From positions 5,518,001-5,582,000 of the forward strand of contig CM064422.1 in NCBI GenBank assembly GCA_032690845.1: a DNA stretch of 64,000 nt. Direction: 5' to 3'. Below the pieces are notes generated by a model, which worked only from the letters and a program-made list of their open reading frames with translations, was not told where the DNA came from and made no database searches. The DNA comes from Eleusine coracana subsp. coracana. Its lineage: Eukaryota > Streptophyta > Magnoliopsida > Poales > Poaceae. The translations under genes and the position numbers were made by a program. Of the stretch, positions 1-11,721 are shown one piece after another; the stretch's first letter is position 1; each line of letters starts with the position of its first letter.

Positions 1-1339
1 GCTTGTTGGCTGGCTAGGCTGGCAGCAAAGCGCGAATGCGCACAGGTGGAAAAAAGGGGGGCGGCGCGACGGAACAACGGAAAGCGTGATGAGGAAGGAA
101 TATACAAGCTGGTGTGGAGAGAGGAGTGCGGTGGCGGTCGCGGGGCGTGAGCTGGTCAGGCTCTCCCTTTTGCCGGGACGGAGCAAAAAAAGAAAAGGAT
201 TGGGTAATGGCTACGGCCACTCCAGCGCCGCCCCCACGCTGCGTGTCTGTGATGATGAACTGAACGCACGTGCAGTGTGGTGCAAGATGACATCGTGGTC
301 GTGGAAATATTCTCCCGAGCGCAGCTTTAGATGTTCATTCGTGTGTAAAGGGCTGAAGAAAAAAAATAAGGTTGTGATTATTCAGGAGGTAGATTTACTA
401 ATTTCAGGTTCGTGGAAATGATGGGTTTCAGTATTTGACCAATATGCACATAGCAATGCATCGAGTTGTTTGACTGTGACTGTCCACTGTGTTCTCTTAT
501 AAAAGAAGTCAGTCTCAGGGATGCTATGGGGGGGAGGAGAGGCACGGGCCAGCCGACAAATTGACAAACTTGGCGGTACTTTTCTTAATAGCTTGAAGAA
601 TAATATTTCTGATTTTGCCAACCAGTTGCCCCATGAACAAAGTAAACTACATTATCTATTGCCCTCAGGAGGACTTCTGACTAACAATACTAACTAACCA
701 ACCATCAGGAACCTTGACCCAAAATTCAGAGCCAGGAGGATGTTGGCGGAAGCAGGAGTGGTGGGTGGCTTAGCCAGCTCGGCGTGCCTGTCGTGCGGCC
801 CCGCTCTACACGAACTCAACTTGTCGACGGTGGCCCGGCACCGGCGAGGCGGTGGGCTCTGGGCGGTGGCGCCCATGTTTTTCTTTCGGCCGGTGGGGAG
901 AGCAAAAGGGACGTCCCACAAAAGAGGAGGAAAAACAAATGCGCCTTTCGGCCGTCGCTTCGTTGGACTGGCCATCACCGGTCACCACCACCGCTTGCTT
1001 CTCGCGGTCTCGCCGGGATTCAGTTCCCACCTACACCTACGTTTTCACCACCAAAACGTTCGTATCAGGGATGCTTGACGTCAGGAGCAATGTCACCAGG
1101 CCATATGTTTTGCAGAGCATGTGCAGAGTAGAACAACAACTGTGTTTATTTGCAGCACTTTTCCTTGACAATGGAATCCAACCACGTGTGAATTATCATT
1201 TGCAGAGACATGTTACTTTGATATTTTGAATTGTGACTTTTTGAAACGAGAAACCTTTTTGTTCGAGAAGAAACGAAATTTGTTAGTTAATAACCCGGAA
1301 CCATGAAACGCAACTGGCTGAGTTTTTAGTACTCGTTTA
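1..1339. other. No gene recognised (window start)
   Basis: This stretch is moderately GC-rich over the first 1.1 kb and has short open frames on both strands. None of them resembles a known protein or has a convincing splice-linked partner. It may be flanking or decayed repeat DNA. Nothing specific can be supported here. Confidence 0.5.
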
Positions 1340-1720
1340 CTACATCTGATCCAGAACGCCACCGGGTCAACTATAATAGCATCAATCATCCTGGGGCACC
1401 GTGTAGTACCAAACCCGGCGGCTGTCCCCGTTCGTCAGGTATCCGTTGTAGTCGTATTTGAGAACATCTTCAACTGATACAGAAGACGGCACGGCCAATC
1501 GGCCATGGCCACCCTCGTCCCGCGTCCTCCTCCTCGTAGTAACTCTTCGTGTACTCTGACTTGAGCCGGTGCACTGCACAAGGCAGAATCTTCCCCCGCC
1601 TCCCATGGCGCAAGAGGGATCGCGCCCACGTGGCCCTCAGACTGTCGAACCCATCGTCGGTGACGTGCACATTCTCCTTGATGAGCTTCCGAGCAGGACC
1701 TATCTGTCTGCACTCATCGG
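1340..1720 (-). pseudogene. DUF1668-like gene, C-terminal remnant
   Basis: Read on the minus strand, the fragment ends in the family tail: a YDYNGYLTNGDSRRVWYY segment, then about 65 bases nearer the 3' end a DPVAFW motif. The intact paralogue at 50670-51920 has KYDGDGDLTFGDTRRVRYY and VVFWM at the same places. The tail stop codon is changed, so the frame reads on past FW. The upstream part is spread over three frames, so frameshifts are present. Only about the last quarter of the gene survives and no N-terminal half is seen nearby. The family name is from memory; membership is judged from the six better-preserved copies in this window. Confidence 0.7.
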
Positions 1721-1815
1721 CGTCATAAGACCATCTCGAGTGGAGACATGCTTCTAAGCTACTATCCTAAAATTTATATATTAAATAAAAAATTTTGTTT
1801 CAACAAAATCTCTAA

Positions 1816-2505
1816 TCTCTACAATCTATTAATTGAGGTATGCTCGTCCACTTCGTACCACAAAGTTAGAGATTGAATCCAAATCGGTTTCGTACCTTCT
1901 ATATCAATTATCGAATTTTAAAAATCATAACTCCCATGTCCGGAGCTCAAATGAGGCAAACTCGGATTCTATCTCGTAGCTCTCAAAAAGTTCTACAACT
2001 TTGGTATTCAATAGAAGTCTAGATCCCGTAGTTTTGATTTTTAAATATGCGATGCAAAAATATTTGTTCTGATTCAGACTCCTCTGCGCAAGTCTCTGTG
2101 CGGGGCTCATATCTCCTAGCTCCGTAGTTCAAATAATATGATCCATATATGTTTCGAAAAGGTCTCAACGAGATCTACAACTTTCATATTTTAACTTTTT
2201 CTATTAGAGCAAGTATTCAATTTTAAAATCACGTTGTAATACAGTGCTATTTCTAGACTCTGTGAATTAATTTTTCCTTCCAGATAAAGCTTCTAAAATA
2301 TGGTAAAAAATGGTGATAAAATTGTTATTTTTGATATATAAAGTGATATACTAAAAAACACCAACGATAATATAAATATAACTTTTCACGTAAAAAATGT
2401 CAGTAATATTATATATATTTAATAATTATATTATATAAATAATTTATATTTTAATTATAAAAAGTATTTTATTTTTTAAAGTTCATAGCAACGCAAGAAA
2501 ATTCC
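1816..2505 (+). mobile_element. Possible degenerate Helitron
   Basis: A TCTCTACAATCTATTAATTG stretch at 1816 preceded by A looks like the 5' end of grass Helitrons, and it resembles the 5' end of the better-supported element at 15681-16208. The following 700 bases are AT-rich and non-coding. A GCAACGC stretch near 2490 could be the decayed 3' hairpin, but no clean CTAG end is visible, so the right boundary is a guess. Confidence 0.3.
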
Positions 2506-3239
2506 TTCATTCCAATAGGAGTCTCCTACTCCCTCTCCAAAAACACAGCTGGCAGTGGGGCCATTTTTTTTTTCTTCTCCCCCTCTTCTCTAATCTCGCC
2601 TGTGGGCCCTCCCCCTTGCCTCTAGTCTCTTGTGTGGTCGCGCCTCCCCTCCCCCTCGCCTCATCTCCTCAGCGCCTCTTCTTCTCGCGTCGCCCGCCGC
2701 TTCTTCTATGCAACACCCGTGCCCCACCTCCCCCACGCTGCCCCGCGGCCTCCTCTTTGTCGCGTAGCCTCGCCACCTCATCCCCGCCGCGCGTCGTGGG
2801 GTCTACAAGATGGAGAAACATGCAGCAACAGATCCGACGGTCCATGATGTCGGCGGTGGGCGGCCTCCCCAGCCAACGACGTCCAAGAATCAGGGATAGG
2901 GATCTGCGGCGGCTCCATGGGCCTCTGCGGCACCACCGAGACGGATGAGTTGGGGCAGGTGAGGACAACCATGACATGGCACCACTAGGGATCGGCAAGG
3001 CGGGGCCAGGGGCATAGGCAGGCTGCGGCGGGGCCAGGTCGACAGCAGCATAGGTAGGCAAGCGGCACGATGGCACCGGAGCAGGCCTGGCGGCACTAGA
3101 GCAGGATTTGTCGAAGAAGAACGAGAGTTGTTTCATTCGCTGACAAAAGGATCCCACTTGTTAGAAAACAATAATGCTCATGCTATATTTGCCACTGGAG
3201 GTGGTAGTGTTTTTTTGAGGCTCGTATTTTTTAAATCAG
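2506..3239. other. GC-rich non-coding stretch, no gene supported
   Basis: From 2515 to about 3130 the sequence is C- and CT-rich. Overlapping frames on both strands give low-complexity Pro/Arg/Ser-rich or Gly/Arg-rich products. No domain, splice-linked exon or family resemblance was found. It could be the 5' part of a decayed gene or of a repeat. Confidence 0.4.
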
Positions 3240-3251
3240 CATGTAAGTGTG

Positions 3252-3883
3252 TGTTTGGTTTTGGGTCAAAGTGAATGGATAGGGTCATCCTACTTTTTTA
3301 TGATGGGGTGACCTCTGTTACTGTTTGATTGAGTGGATAGGTCGACCCACATTTTATGTTTAATATGATGAATGAGTAGTGGATGGAGTGGCCTCAATTT
3401 TGGTTTGGATGAATATATGTAGATGAGAAAGTTGAATAGATGATGAGGTTACCTCTTTATTTGCATAAAATTTAAGATAATTATAATTCAATTAATTTAC
3501 CATTGAAATTTTTTCACAGGAAAATCAACATTCTTTTTGTTTTTGTTTTTTCTTTTAGCAAATTATTTCTACCTTATCTCTTGGAACAGCCCTTCGCCCT
3601 TTGGTACTTATTCACCTCATCTGATAGTCGTTCTTCTTCTCTCACAGCAAAGGCCAAATCGACGACATTTTTCCTCCCTGGCATGCCTCAGAGCCATCAG
3701 CCAGAGAGCTAACCATAGGAGCGACAGGGCTACATGATCCGCTCATTTTGGAGGGACGGAGCCGCCTCTAAATATGGGCGAATATTCGCCTGGTGGCCAC
3801 CTTGCCCCCACGTGATCTAGAATCAAACAAAATAAAAAAAGTGGCTGCCCCCTCTTATTCCTCCTTATATATCAAACCAAACA
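3252..3883. mobile_element. Possible MITE with TGTTTGGTTT ends
   Basis: TGTTTGGTTT at 3252-3261 is matched by its reverse complement at 3874-3883, framing about 630 non-coding, partly GGATGG/GAGTGG-rich bases. Such ends are common in grass MITEs. No target-site duplication was identified, so the call rests on the short inverted ends alone. Confidence 0.3.
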
Positions 3884-4099
3884 ATTTTTAAATGGACTTT
3901 GCATGCTCTAATTTACACACGTGATTGAAGTTGCTCTAAAACTGACTCCAACAAACCATTCTATTTTGGAGAGGCAAAATCAGTTTTGCCTAGCATGAAC
4001 AGTGGAAAGCATGAAAGGCAAAAATAGTTTTCTCCCACAGACGAGAGGCACTTCCGAGAGGCAGCCCCTCACGTGCCACAACCTCCATGCCCGCGCGGC

Positions 4100-4620
4100 C
4101 ACCGCTCGTCATGCTGTGACGCCCGCCGCGCATGCCGCGGCCCCCATGCGCCACCGCCCGCCATACCCGTGCCCCCGCGCCCCCTCCCCTCCCCCCCCCC
4201 CCCCCCCACCTGCGCCCGCCCTGCACGCCGCAGCCCCCGTGCGCTTCCGCCCGCCTCACATAGCGCAGCCCCCGCGCGCCGCCGCCCTGCACGCCACAGC
4301 CCCCACGCGCCCGCCCTGCACGCCACAACCCATGTGCGCCTCCACCCGCCGCGCCCGCACCCGCCTTGGGCAGCGCAGCCCCCGCGCGCCGCCTCCATCC
4401 CCCAAGCTTGCTCGCGCTCGCTCCGTGCCGTCCTTGCCCCGTGGCGCCCTCGGCCTTGCCGAGCTCCGCCCGCGGCCGCGGCGCCGTCCCCATGCTCGCC
4501 TTCGCTCGCGTTGCGCCACCCTCCCTGACGCTCGAGCTCCACGTGAGCATCCTCGCCGAATCCGTCCGCCACCTCTCTGAGATCCTCGACGACGCAGGCG
4601 GGTGAGCGCGGCCCAAGCGA
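4100..4620. repeat. C-rich low-complexity tract with imperfect tandem repeats
   Basis: A GC-rich block contains a run of 17 C at 4191-4207 and several imperfect copies of a roughly 30-40 base unit built around CCCGCCCTGCACGCC and CAGCCCCC. Long frames are open on both strands, but their products are Ala/Pro/Arg- or Gly/Arg-rich and follow the base composition. The AT-rich flanks (3900-4000 and 4780-4860) suggest the GC block lies inside a repeat. No gene is called. Confidence 0.5.
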
Positions 4621-4934
4621 GTGGGGCGGAGGTCGCAGCTGCAGCAGCTGTTGGGGCACTCGTCCGATCGCTGCCCGCCGCCGGCGTGGTGGCGGGAAAG
4701 AAGGAGGTTGACAGTGCTCCGTGTCATGCTCACCCGGTGCCGCCGCCCCGCACGCCCTCCACAAAAATATAATCGAGGAGAGAGGTTATTCATTTTTACC
4801 TCTCCTCTCTCCTCTTAATGTAAACTGCCTATTTATTTGTCTTTTCTATTAGAGATACAAATCAGGATGCACAGAATCGGGGAGGGGTAAAAATACATTT
4901 ACATATTATTGTTGAAGTCAGCCTAATAGGCGCA

Positions 4935-5330
4935 AATGTGGCCTAACGCGTCCGGGTCGTTGGCGAGCCCGACCCACGGGTCCAGCATGCAGCCCTCAAA
5001 TGGCAGCGCCCACTTGCCGTGTCGTGTCCGAACAACCCGCTCGCGCCGTCCTCGTGGTGCCGGGGCTGGACGTGTGAAGCACTGCGGGAAGCCTCCACAC
5101 GAACTATGACCGACGGGAGGCGCCGCACGGTGTACCGCTCAGTGTAGTCGATCTCTGCTTCGTCGTCGGAATCAGAATCGGCCAACGACGCCGACGACCA
5201 GTCTACTACCTTGCGGTTGCTGTATCCCCGGTGTCAGTTGTCCATGACGAGGTACAGGTGCTGCTGGTGCCGGCGCTTTGCGGTGGTGCCTGCTTCACAT
5301 CCATCGGTGTGCCGCTTTTCCTCGTGACCT
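4935..5330 (-). pseudogene. DUF1668-like gene, internally deleted
   Basis: On the minus strand the 5' part resembles the copy at 24580-25430: a decayed HLYLVMD N-terminal motif (whose next codons contain a stop), then an acidic DSDDEAE stretch, YTE, LP and VRVEA. After about 100 codons the sequence jumps to the part that reads WALPFEG and DPWVGLANDPDALGH in another frame, so roughly 500-600 bases of the middle are missing. The C-terminal third is absent. The 5' flank up to about 5610 matches the flank of the fragment at 18722-18905, so it belongs to the DUF1668-GDSL block duplication. Confidence 0.75.
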
Positions 5331-5613
5331 GTTCTGTTTTTTGTCCCCTTTTTTTTTTCTTCCACTCAATACTGCACTGATATACTTCCAGTCTCGGCTT
5401 GGTCTTCATGGCTCGCCAGATCATGAATAAATACGCCAGTTCTAGAGCACCTGTCAAGCAAAGTGAAAAGAAGATTCCGATTTTGGTCTCGGTGTTGCCA
5501 TCGTCGATCCCAGTGCACTCATTCATCAATAACTTTATTTTATTATATTATCTTAATGCGCTCACACGTTTCAATTATGTAATTGATATAGTCACTTTGC
5601 ATCTTCATATGTA

Positions 5614-5694
5614 CTCACTTCGGACTTTATTTATTGATGTTGGTTAGTACAAATTTACACTAGCCAACGTCAACAAAAAAAAACCCGAAGGGAG
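5614..5694. mobile_element. Short Stowaway-type MITE
   Basis: An 81-bp foldback element is flanked by TA (5612-5613 and 5695-5696). It starts CTCACTTCGG and ends CCGAAGGGAG, near the CTCCCTCCGT end of Stowaway/Mariner MITEs. The inner arms (ATGTTGGTTAGT and ACTAGCCAACGT) are also complementary. The duplicated block at about 19190 continues from the same left flank without it, which supports insertion after the duplication. Confidence 0.65.
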
Positions 5695-5788
5695 TAATAA
5701 ACAATATTAGGCGTTGTGAGGCACGCTTTCACTGACCGGTTTCAACTTCACATGCTTTTTATTCATTTCATTTCATCTAACAGTACAA

Positions 5789-7342
5789 CTAGTTCGAGCA
5801 AATCTGTAGCAGTGGAGGTTTGGCGAATGGCCCTTTTAGCACCCCTTTGACAATGATATTGTACGCCTTTTCTGTCATATGCATGCCGTCCCAGCTGACG
5901 AATTTGTCTGGGTCACCCCAAACCTTTGCCTTGTTGTTACAGTCGATGCTAGTATGGTACGGGCCATGACCGCCGCAACATGCGACCAAAGGATCACCAA
6001 AACCTGCCCAACATAACATACAAGAAATGAATCATAAATCAAAGACCTATTTTTGTACATATATATGAAACAAAAATGCTAACAAGATTTCCCTCAACAA
6101 GCGTGGAGTTCCCCTCTTTGGATCAAAATGTACCAAATCAAAAGTTTATCATGGGTCATGAAGGAAAATACTCACCAAATCTGCTTGGATTCTTGATCAT
6201 TTCCATTGTAGCATTATAGTAATCAACATAGATGAGCTTCACACTAGGGTATTGCAATTGAAGCCGGTTGACCTCATCAAACAGCACATTGTTATGTGCC
6301 AAGGTGAAATCATTGAACCACTTAAGGCATCCATGCTCATCGTAATCCTTGGGTTCGTGGCTACGAAACTTGCTTAGAAATGATGGCAAGCACCCGATCG
6401 GGAAGTTGTTTGGGATCACGGCTACCTTAGCGCCCCAAAATATAATCTCCTACATGCATTCAAGATCCAAAATATTTGAGAAAATTTAAAATGTAGCCAA
6501 TGTATTATTACTGAAATAATGATAAGCAAGTACCTCGAGAAAAGTGCTTATGGCTGAGACAACCATTGGCATGAAATCTTTAGCTTTTTCACGAGATTTA
6601 CCAGCGTTAAACCAGGAGACATAGTCACTACTACCGATCTCACCAAACACAATGAGAGACTCTGCAAGGAGTCTTCTCCTTGCACCTTTCAAAACAAGTA
6701 ACAATAATGTCAAAACTTTATAATAATAGCCAAACGGACTATGTGAGACATAAATGAAAATTCTAGATCATAGGAGTTACCGTCCCAGGAGCTATCCGTT
6801 TCAACATCTCTTCAAACCAACCGGACTGCACACCTAGACACCAAGGCGTTGATACACTATGGTTTAACCCTTTGTAGAAGCTTGGTGGAAGAGCTGTGGC
6901 ACCCAACACGGCAAAGTTTGCTCCATGTGTGAACTGTCCTGAAGTATTCTCCGGTAGGTTTGGTGGTATTAATGGCAGCTGCAGTGATTGTGCTGCGAAA
7001 ACACAAAGGTTCGTAAACAAAGCAAAAGAGTATCAGTCACATAGTTTATATGTTAATTTCTATATACAATTACTCACCATAGAAATCTATTAGGACACGA
7101 CCATCAGACATACGACCGGTTGCATGTCTGAAGAATGTCATTCCATAGGGGGGCTCCTTGTATTTGGAGGAACTATTGCTGACCAAGTACACATAGTTAC
7201 CGGTGTTGATGATAGAATCACCGAAGCTATATATGCGCTTATAGCAGCTGCATAATGCCACATGGGAGTTGAGAAGGAGGAGAATGAGAAGTGAGAGCAT
7301 AGACACGATGATGGAAGAATGTTGGCAATTGAAATTGCCCAT
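5789..7342 (-). pseudogene. GDSL esterase/lipase, five exons, one frameshift
   Basis: The gene model is exons 7078-7342, 6781-6992, 6534-6685, 6176-6449 and 5789-6003, all with GT-AG introns. The family is secreted serine hydrolases of the SGNH/GDSL type. Exon 1 encodes a hydrophobic signal peptide (LSLLILLLL) and the catalytic-Ser block FGDSI. Exon 3 has GEIGSSDY, exon 4 has NNFPIGC, and exon 5 has the Asp-His block SWDGMHMT. Compared with the paralogue at 21479-23042, exon 2 lacks one base next to its 3' end (near 6785; 212 instead of 213 bp), so exons 3-5 fall out of frame and a stop soon follows. Otherwise all phases agree and the coding sequence would give about 370 residues. It is either a recent pseudogene or carries a sequencing error. 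Confidence 0.85.
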
Positions 7343-7400
7343 CTTCTATTCAAGCACTACTCCGATCTTTGCAATCTCTCTAAATGACATCCTTTTGCCT

Positions 7401-7410
7401 CCATTTTATA
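7401..7410 (-). promoter_or_regulatory. TATA box of the GDSL gene
   Basis: TATAAAATGG on the minus strand lies about 60 bases upstream of the exon-1 start codon. The same box lies at the same distance before the paralogous gene (23102-23111), so the core promoter was copied with the gene. Confidence 0.6.
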
Positions 7411-7737
7411 GCACCATAGAATAAATGATATCTTTTTTATCTAAGTGGATTTTGCCTACATAAATTATTTCAATATTCTAGTATGAATTCAGTAAAAATG
7501 CATCATAAATATTGGATATATGATATTGTTAATTTATATAGTACTATTTATTTAGTAGTCACGAATATCTATGTGATATCTTTCTATTTATGATATGTAT
7601 TTATTTTTGACACTACATACTTAAAAATATAAAGATAGGATGTGCTATATATGGATGTATTGACTGGGTATTGATTTTGTAGGGTAGACGCCAATGTGCG
7701 GACTAGGCCAAAAGATCATCGTAAGTTAATAGGTCAC

Positions 7738-8380
7738 TGTCGGTGTATTGGAAACTGAGGTTCCCTACACCGCCTACTACACAAATAAGAGCCACAGAAG
7801 ATCCAAAACAATGAACACTTGACAAAACAACTAATAAAAAAGGCATCTTTTCCTCTCTCCCCATGGGTATCTCCCGCATGCACCGGCAAGCAAAGGCCAC
7901 CAAAGTCAAGCGGGGGCCCACTGCTTGCATGCACCCTCTCTCTCTCAGTTGGCACACAAGGGGGCACCAGACCCGAGGCAAAGGCAGCAGGCCGTGCACG
8001 GCTTGAGACAATAGGGGTCCGGTCTCTCCTCCTTTACTCCATTATTTACTGCTCACCTATGGACTGTTGGTTTATAAAGGGAGGTATCCGGGGCTTCTTT
8101 CGGAGATTTCTTTTTCCTCCTCTAAACAAGATTTTCATAGGAGCCTCTCTTGAACTCTCACATGTACAGACTCATAGACAACAAGTAATACACAGACAAG
8201 CAGGACATAGGGCTATTAGCCTCCGGAGGATCCGGACCTGAGTAAAATTCCTGCTTGTTTTATTCGCCATCTTATTTGACTATTTATTCTTGGAGATTTA
8301 CAATGTGTTATATCCCCTAACCGAACCATCAAGGGGTGGTTCTACTAACCCCCCATATGTGGGATATTCACACTCCGACA
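7738..8380. mobile_element. Solo LTR with 5-bp target duplication
   Basis: The element begins TGTCGGTGT and ends ACTCCGACA, giving TG...CA ends with a TGTCGG/CCGACA inverted pair typical of LTRs. It is bounded by the direct repeat GTCAC at 7733-7737 and 8381-8385. No internal retroelement domain or second LTR adjoins it, so it is best read as a 643-bp solo LTR left by recombination between two LTRs. Confidence 0.85.
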
Positions 8381-8385
8381 GTCAC

Positions 8386-8769
8386 CATAAGCTATGGTAG
8401 ATAAATCTACAGGTCACAACTTTTTAGCAATGTCTAGTGGAGTAGTTGTAGCCTATAAATAGTTATTGCCTAACTAGTGGAGAGCTCTCTTGGCCATTTG
8501 GGTTACCGAGGTAACCTGTAGAAGGCCAAGAGGAGAATAAAAGACAGTGTGCAAAGACTGGAGAGCTATCTTTGAGTGTCTAGAAGAAGAATAAGAGCAC
8601 CCCTTCATCTCTAGCCTAGGATGGTTGTAGAGAGTAATTAGTATTGTTACGCTTGGTCTATGCCAAGATCTAGATAGGTTAGGTGTTTGTTACGGGTAAA
8701 ATACTAGCAATTCTACGAGGATGTAATTAATAATAAGTGCGACCCATATGTTCGACGAAGCGTCTCTAT
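8386..8769. other. Non-coding, repeat-like stretch
   Basis: No open frame with recognisable content was found. The sequence reads like retroelement-derived or promoter-type DNA (TATAAATAG at about 8454). Nothing further can be supported. Confidence 0.3.
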
Positions 8770-9002
8770 CTCACTCGATCCCCACGAGCGGGGCTGAGTA
8801 GCTCTCGCCTCGTTCGACCCCCACAACCAGGGTCGAACAACTTTCACACCACCCAACACCTGTGGGTGAGGCCAAGCAATTTTCACCCCGCTTGCTCTGT
8901 GCAAACAGGGTCGAGCAGCTCTTGCCTCGTTCGACCCTTGCAAGTGGAGTTGAACACGCCCCGCCTCGCTCAACTCCGCGAGTAGGGCTGAGTGCATCCA
9001 CG
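8770..9002. repeat. 39-bp minisatellite, six units
   Basis: Six consecutive diverged units, five of 39 bases and a last one of 38, begin at 8770, 8809, 8848, 8887, 8926 and 8965. A typical unit starts CTCGTTCGACCC and later has AGGGTCGA, so each unit contains a near-palindromic pair of GTCGA/TCGAC sites about 15 bases apart. Because 39 is divisible by 3, the minus strand stays open for about 100 codons with a 13-residue repeat, which need not be translated. A related partial unit occurs near 9250-9320. Confidence 0.85.
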
Positions 9003-10493
9003 AAAAGGATAAGGACGCCCATTCCACGCCCATCATGATGACGTGCGCGTGTGCGCACAATGTCATTGACATGATGCACGTTATGCTATCAACCCCTATA
9101 AGTGATCCAGCCCACCTCGATGGAGATGGGGCGTTGCAGCCCTGGTGTTCGCGGGAGTGACGGGAAGGAAAGCATGATCTGGTAGTGATGATTAACTAGA
9201 GGCCACTTTAACGACTAGTCGCCAAATGTTGAACAACACGACGCCAGACCCCTTTGCCGAGGGTCGAATTCCGCTCGCCCTGCTCAACTGTAAGCGATGG
9301 GGCTCGAGTGAGGCGAAAAGTCAACAACAACCTGCAACTAGCCGCTGACACGTCTTATATGCCATGATGGGCGTGCGACAATAGTGTTGATCAGTCAAAT
9401 TACTCCCCTCAAGAGACTTAGAGTCCCACCTCCTCTCTCGCCATTGTTGTACCTCCCTTATATACTCAATGCAAGTAACACGAGCAAACACAAATTAAAT
9501 ATAGGTGTTCTCCCCGAACAAGTATACATTCTTGTGTCGACCATTCTAAGCCTAAATGCACAACACACGGAATTTACTAGCCGGTGATACTAAACACTAA
9601 TAGCGTTGATGATCAAGCATATCGTGTCATTGGTTGTGAAAGCCATTATAAGTTTGTACAAGGTTAGAGCTCAACCTCGAAAGGAGCATCATGAAGAGAA
9701 CGCCCGTGTGTGCACTATGAGAGTAGAGCAAGTCATTGAGGTAGGCAAGCTCATGCCACAGGGGCAGTGGCTGCGCAACCATGCCGGCACTCTGAGAGTG
9801 ATGCGAGCTTATGTGCAAGAACTCCATCATTAAGTGGCGGGAGATATCGGAACTCTAGCAGGAGATGAGCGAACAAGAACTTCTTTGTATGTAAGTTGAG
9901 ATAGAACTGTCATGGGTTTGCATACTTGTTGATTGGTTTGACCTTACTTGCATTGCATCATTCTACTAGACGATTCATATGTTTGAACTGCATTTGACTT
10001 GTTGGTAGCTAGTTGTGTAGAATCATTTAGTGAAGTTTGAGTTGACGATTCACATAACCAGTCAAATTCACCCCCTTCACTCTTGGTATTTCTCGATCCT
10101 TACATATGGACATCCAAGGCCCGACAGATGGGGTACGCTCTGACACATGCAGGTGTGAGGGCGAGGAGGCTGACAAGTGGGTATAGGTAAGTTTAATCTT
10201 TTGGTTGGTTTTTAAAATCACTCTTTCTGTTATTTTTAATAACTTTATTCTAGAGCTCTAATGAAGGAAAACAAAACATGATTGTGTTTCCCAAGATTTG
10301 TATTAATTTAGAAAATGAGTTTGACTCAAAACTGAGAATAAAATTAATGGCCCGGTAGCGGCCTAGTAAATTTAGCAGGCCACATTCTCCCCACCGGCCC
10401 ACCCAGCACCCTCGTTCCACAACACCGCATTCTCCTCCCGCCGCTCCCGTAAACCCTAGCACACCGCTTTCCTCCTCCTCCCTAGTGCTGTCC
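9003..10493. other. Intergenic, no gene recognised
   Basis: Short frames at 9384-9587, 9606-9833 and 10027-10221 have no recognisable features. The tone of the sequence suggests old retroelement DNA. Nothing is called. Confidence 0.4.
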
Positions 10494-11037
10494 AAAAAGC
10501 CCGTGGCCCATGGGCTGGCCCAAAGCACGCAAAAAAAAGCACGGCACGAGCTGGGCCGGCCCGGCATGAAGGAATATTTTCATGCCGGGCTGGCCCAGCA
10601 CAAGGCCGCGTGCCATGCTTGGGCTGTGACTCGAGCCCACGGGCTGGCACAGCACGACCCATTTAGTATTATCAATATAGACTAATATTTCATTACTAAA
10701 CATATACAACTAAGTGGCCTAGTGGTAAGGATGCTTCTTTGTAGAGTGGAGGTGCGGAGTTTGAATCTCACTCCCATCCCCTATTTTTACTCATTTTCAC
10801 CACTTTAAATGTAAATGGGCTGTTAAAGAGTTAATGTGCCATCTTTCTAGTGGGCTTAACGGGCTGGCCTGGCACGATTGCACAAATTCATGCCGTGCTC
10901 TGGGCCGACAGCCAGGCATGTGGGCCGGCACGGCACGGCCCAAAATTAATTATGTGTCGTGCCGGCCTGAAATTAATTGGGCTGGGCTGTTTCATGCCTG
11001 GGCCATGCCGTGCCGGGCGGCCTAGTTGGACAACACT
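10494..11037. mobile_element. Non-autonomous hAT-like element
   Basis: The ends are AGTGCTGTCCAA (10494) and, reversed, AGTGTTGTCCAA (ending 11037). Inside both ends are many short GGGCTGGCCC, GGCACGGC and CCCGGC motifs, the sub-terminal repeat style of grass hAT elements. No transposase is present. A clean 8-bp target duplication could not be fixed because both flanks are CCT-rich. A second cluster of the same motifs lies at 11345-11530 and may be another, truncated element. Confidence 0.55.
10711..10785 (+). repeat. tRNA-like (SINE-type) internal promoter pair
   Basis: GTGGCCTAGTGGTAAGG resembles a pol III A box, and GTTTGAATCTC about 35 bases later resembles a B box. A complete tRNA cloverleaf is not obvious. 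It may be a SINE fragment nested in the hAT-like element. Confidence 0.35.
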
Positions 11038-11344
11038 CCTCCCCTCCCCCCCCCCCCAACGGTCCATCGTCCCGTCCCGCTCCCCGCCCGTCCGCCGCAT
11101 TCCGTGACTCCCCACCCTCCCCACTCGCTCGCCATGCCCCGCCCGGTTCCCCACCCGCCTTGCTCCCCGCCCGCCGCTTGGCTCCCCGGATCCTGGCCTG
11201 CCGCCCGCCCGTTGTGCCCCACCCGCCCGCTGCGCCGCTTTCTTTTCTGCCTCTCCGAGCGGAGCGACGGAGGAGCGCAGTGAAGAGGAAGGCGGCCAAG
11301 AGCCTGGGACGAGCAGGCACCGTGCTCACGAGGTGGGAGAGCTC

Positions 11345-11530
11345 ATGGGAAAATCCATGCTCACGGGTTAACGGGCCTTTTGGGCCGGTATGACATAGAA
11401 AAATGCTTTCTAGGTTGTGCCGTGGGCTGACCCCCTGAGCCCATGGGCTGCTTTGGCATACCCGTCGTGTCGTGCCGGCCCGGTAGCCTACCGTGCCGGG
11501 CTGCCCGAATGCCCAGATATAGGGTAGTGC
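11345..11530. repeat. hAT-type sub-terminal repeat cluster
   Basis: GGGCCGG, GTGCCGGCCCGG and CCGTGCCGGGCTG motifs occur densely here, as inside the element at 10494-11037. No terminal inverted repeats could be paired. It is probably a truncated relative. Confidence 0.35.
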
Positions 11531-11721
11531 CTTGTGCCATGCCCTGTTGGAGGCAGGGCCTACACCGGTGGGGAAGCCAGGGGTCGACAACCATGGGAAG
11601 GGGGTCCAGGGGGTCATGCAAACTGAAGTTACACGTTGCATTATCTTTAATTTCCAGAGGGAACGTGTACGTATAGATCGACCGAAACATTTGGCTTTGT
11701 GTTTACATGCAGGACACATGT

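Noticed and set aside
3990..4793. 267-codon minus-strand open frame
   Set aside because: The product is Gly/Arg/Ala low complexity and mirrors a C-rich tandem repeat; the opposite strand is equally open. No domain or splice partner.
8771..9079. 102-codon minus-strand frame with a 13-residue repeat
   Set aside because: Explained by the 39-bp minisatellite, which stays open because 39 is divisible by 3. No start context or partner.
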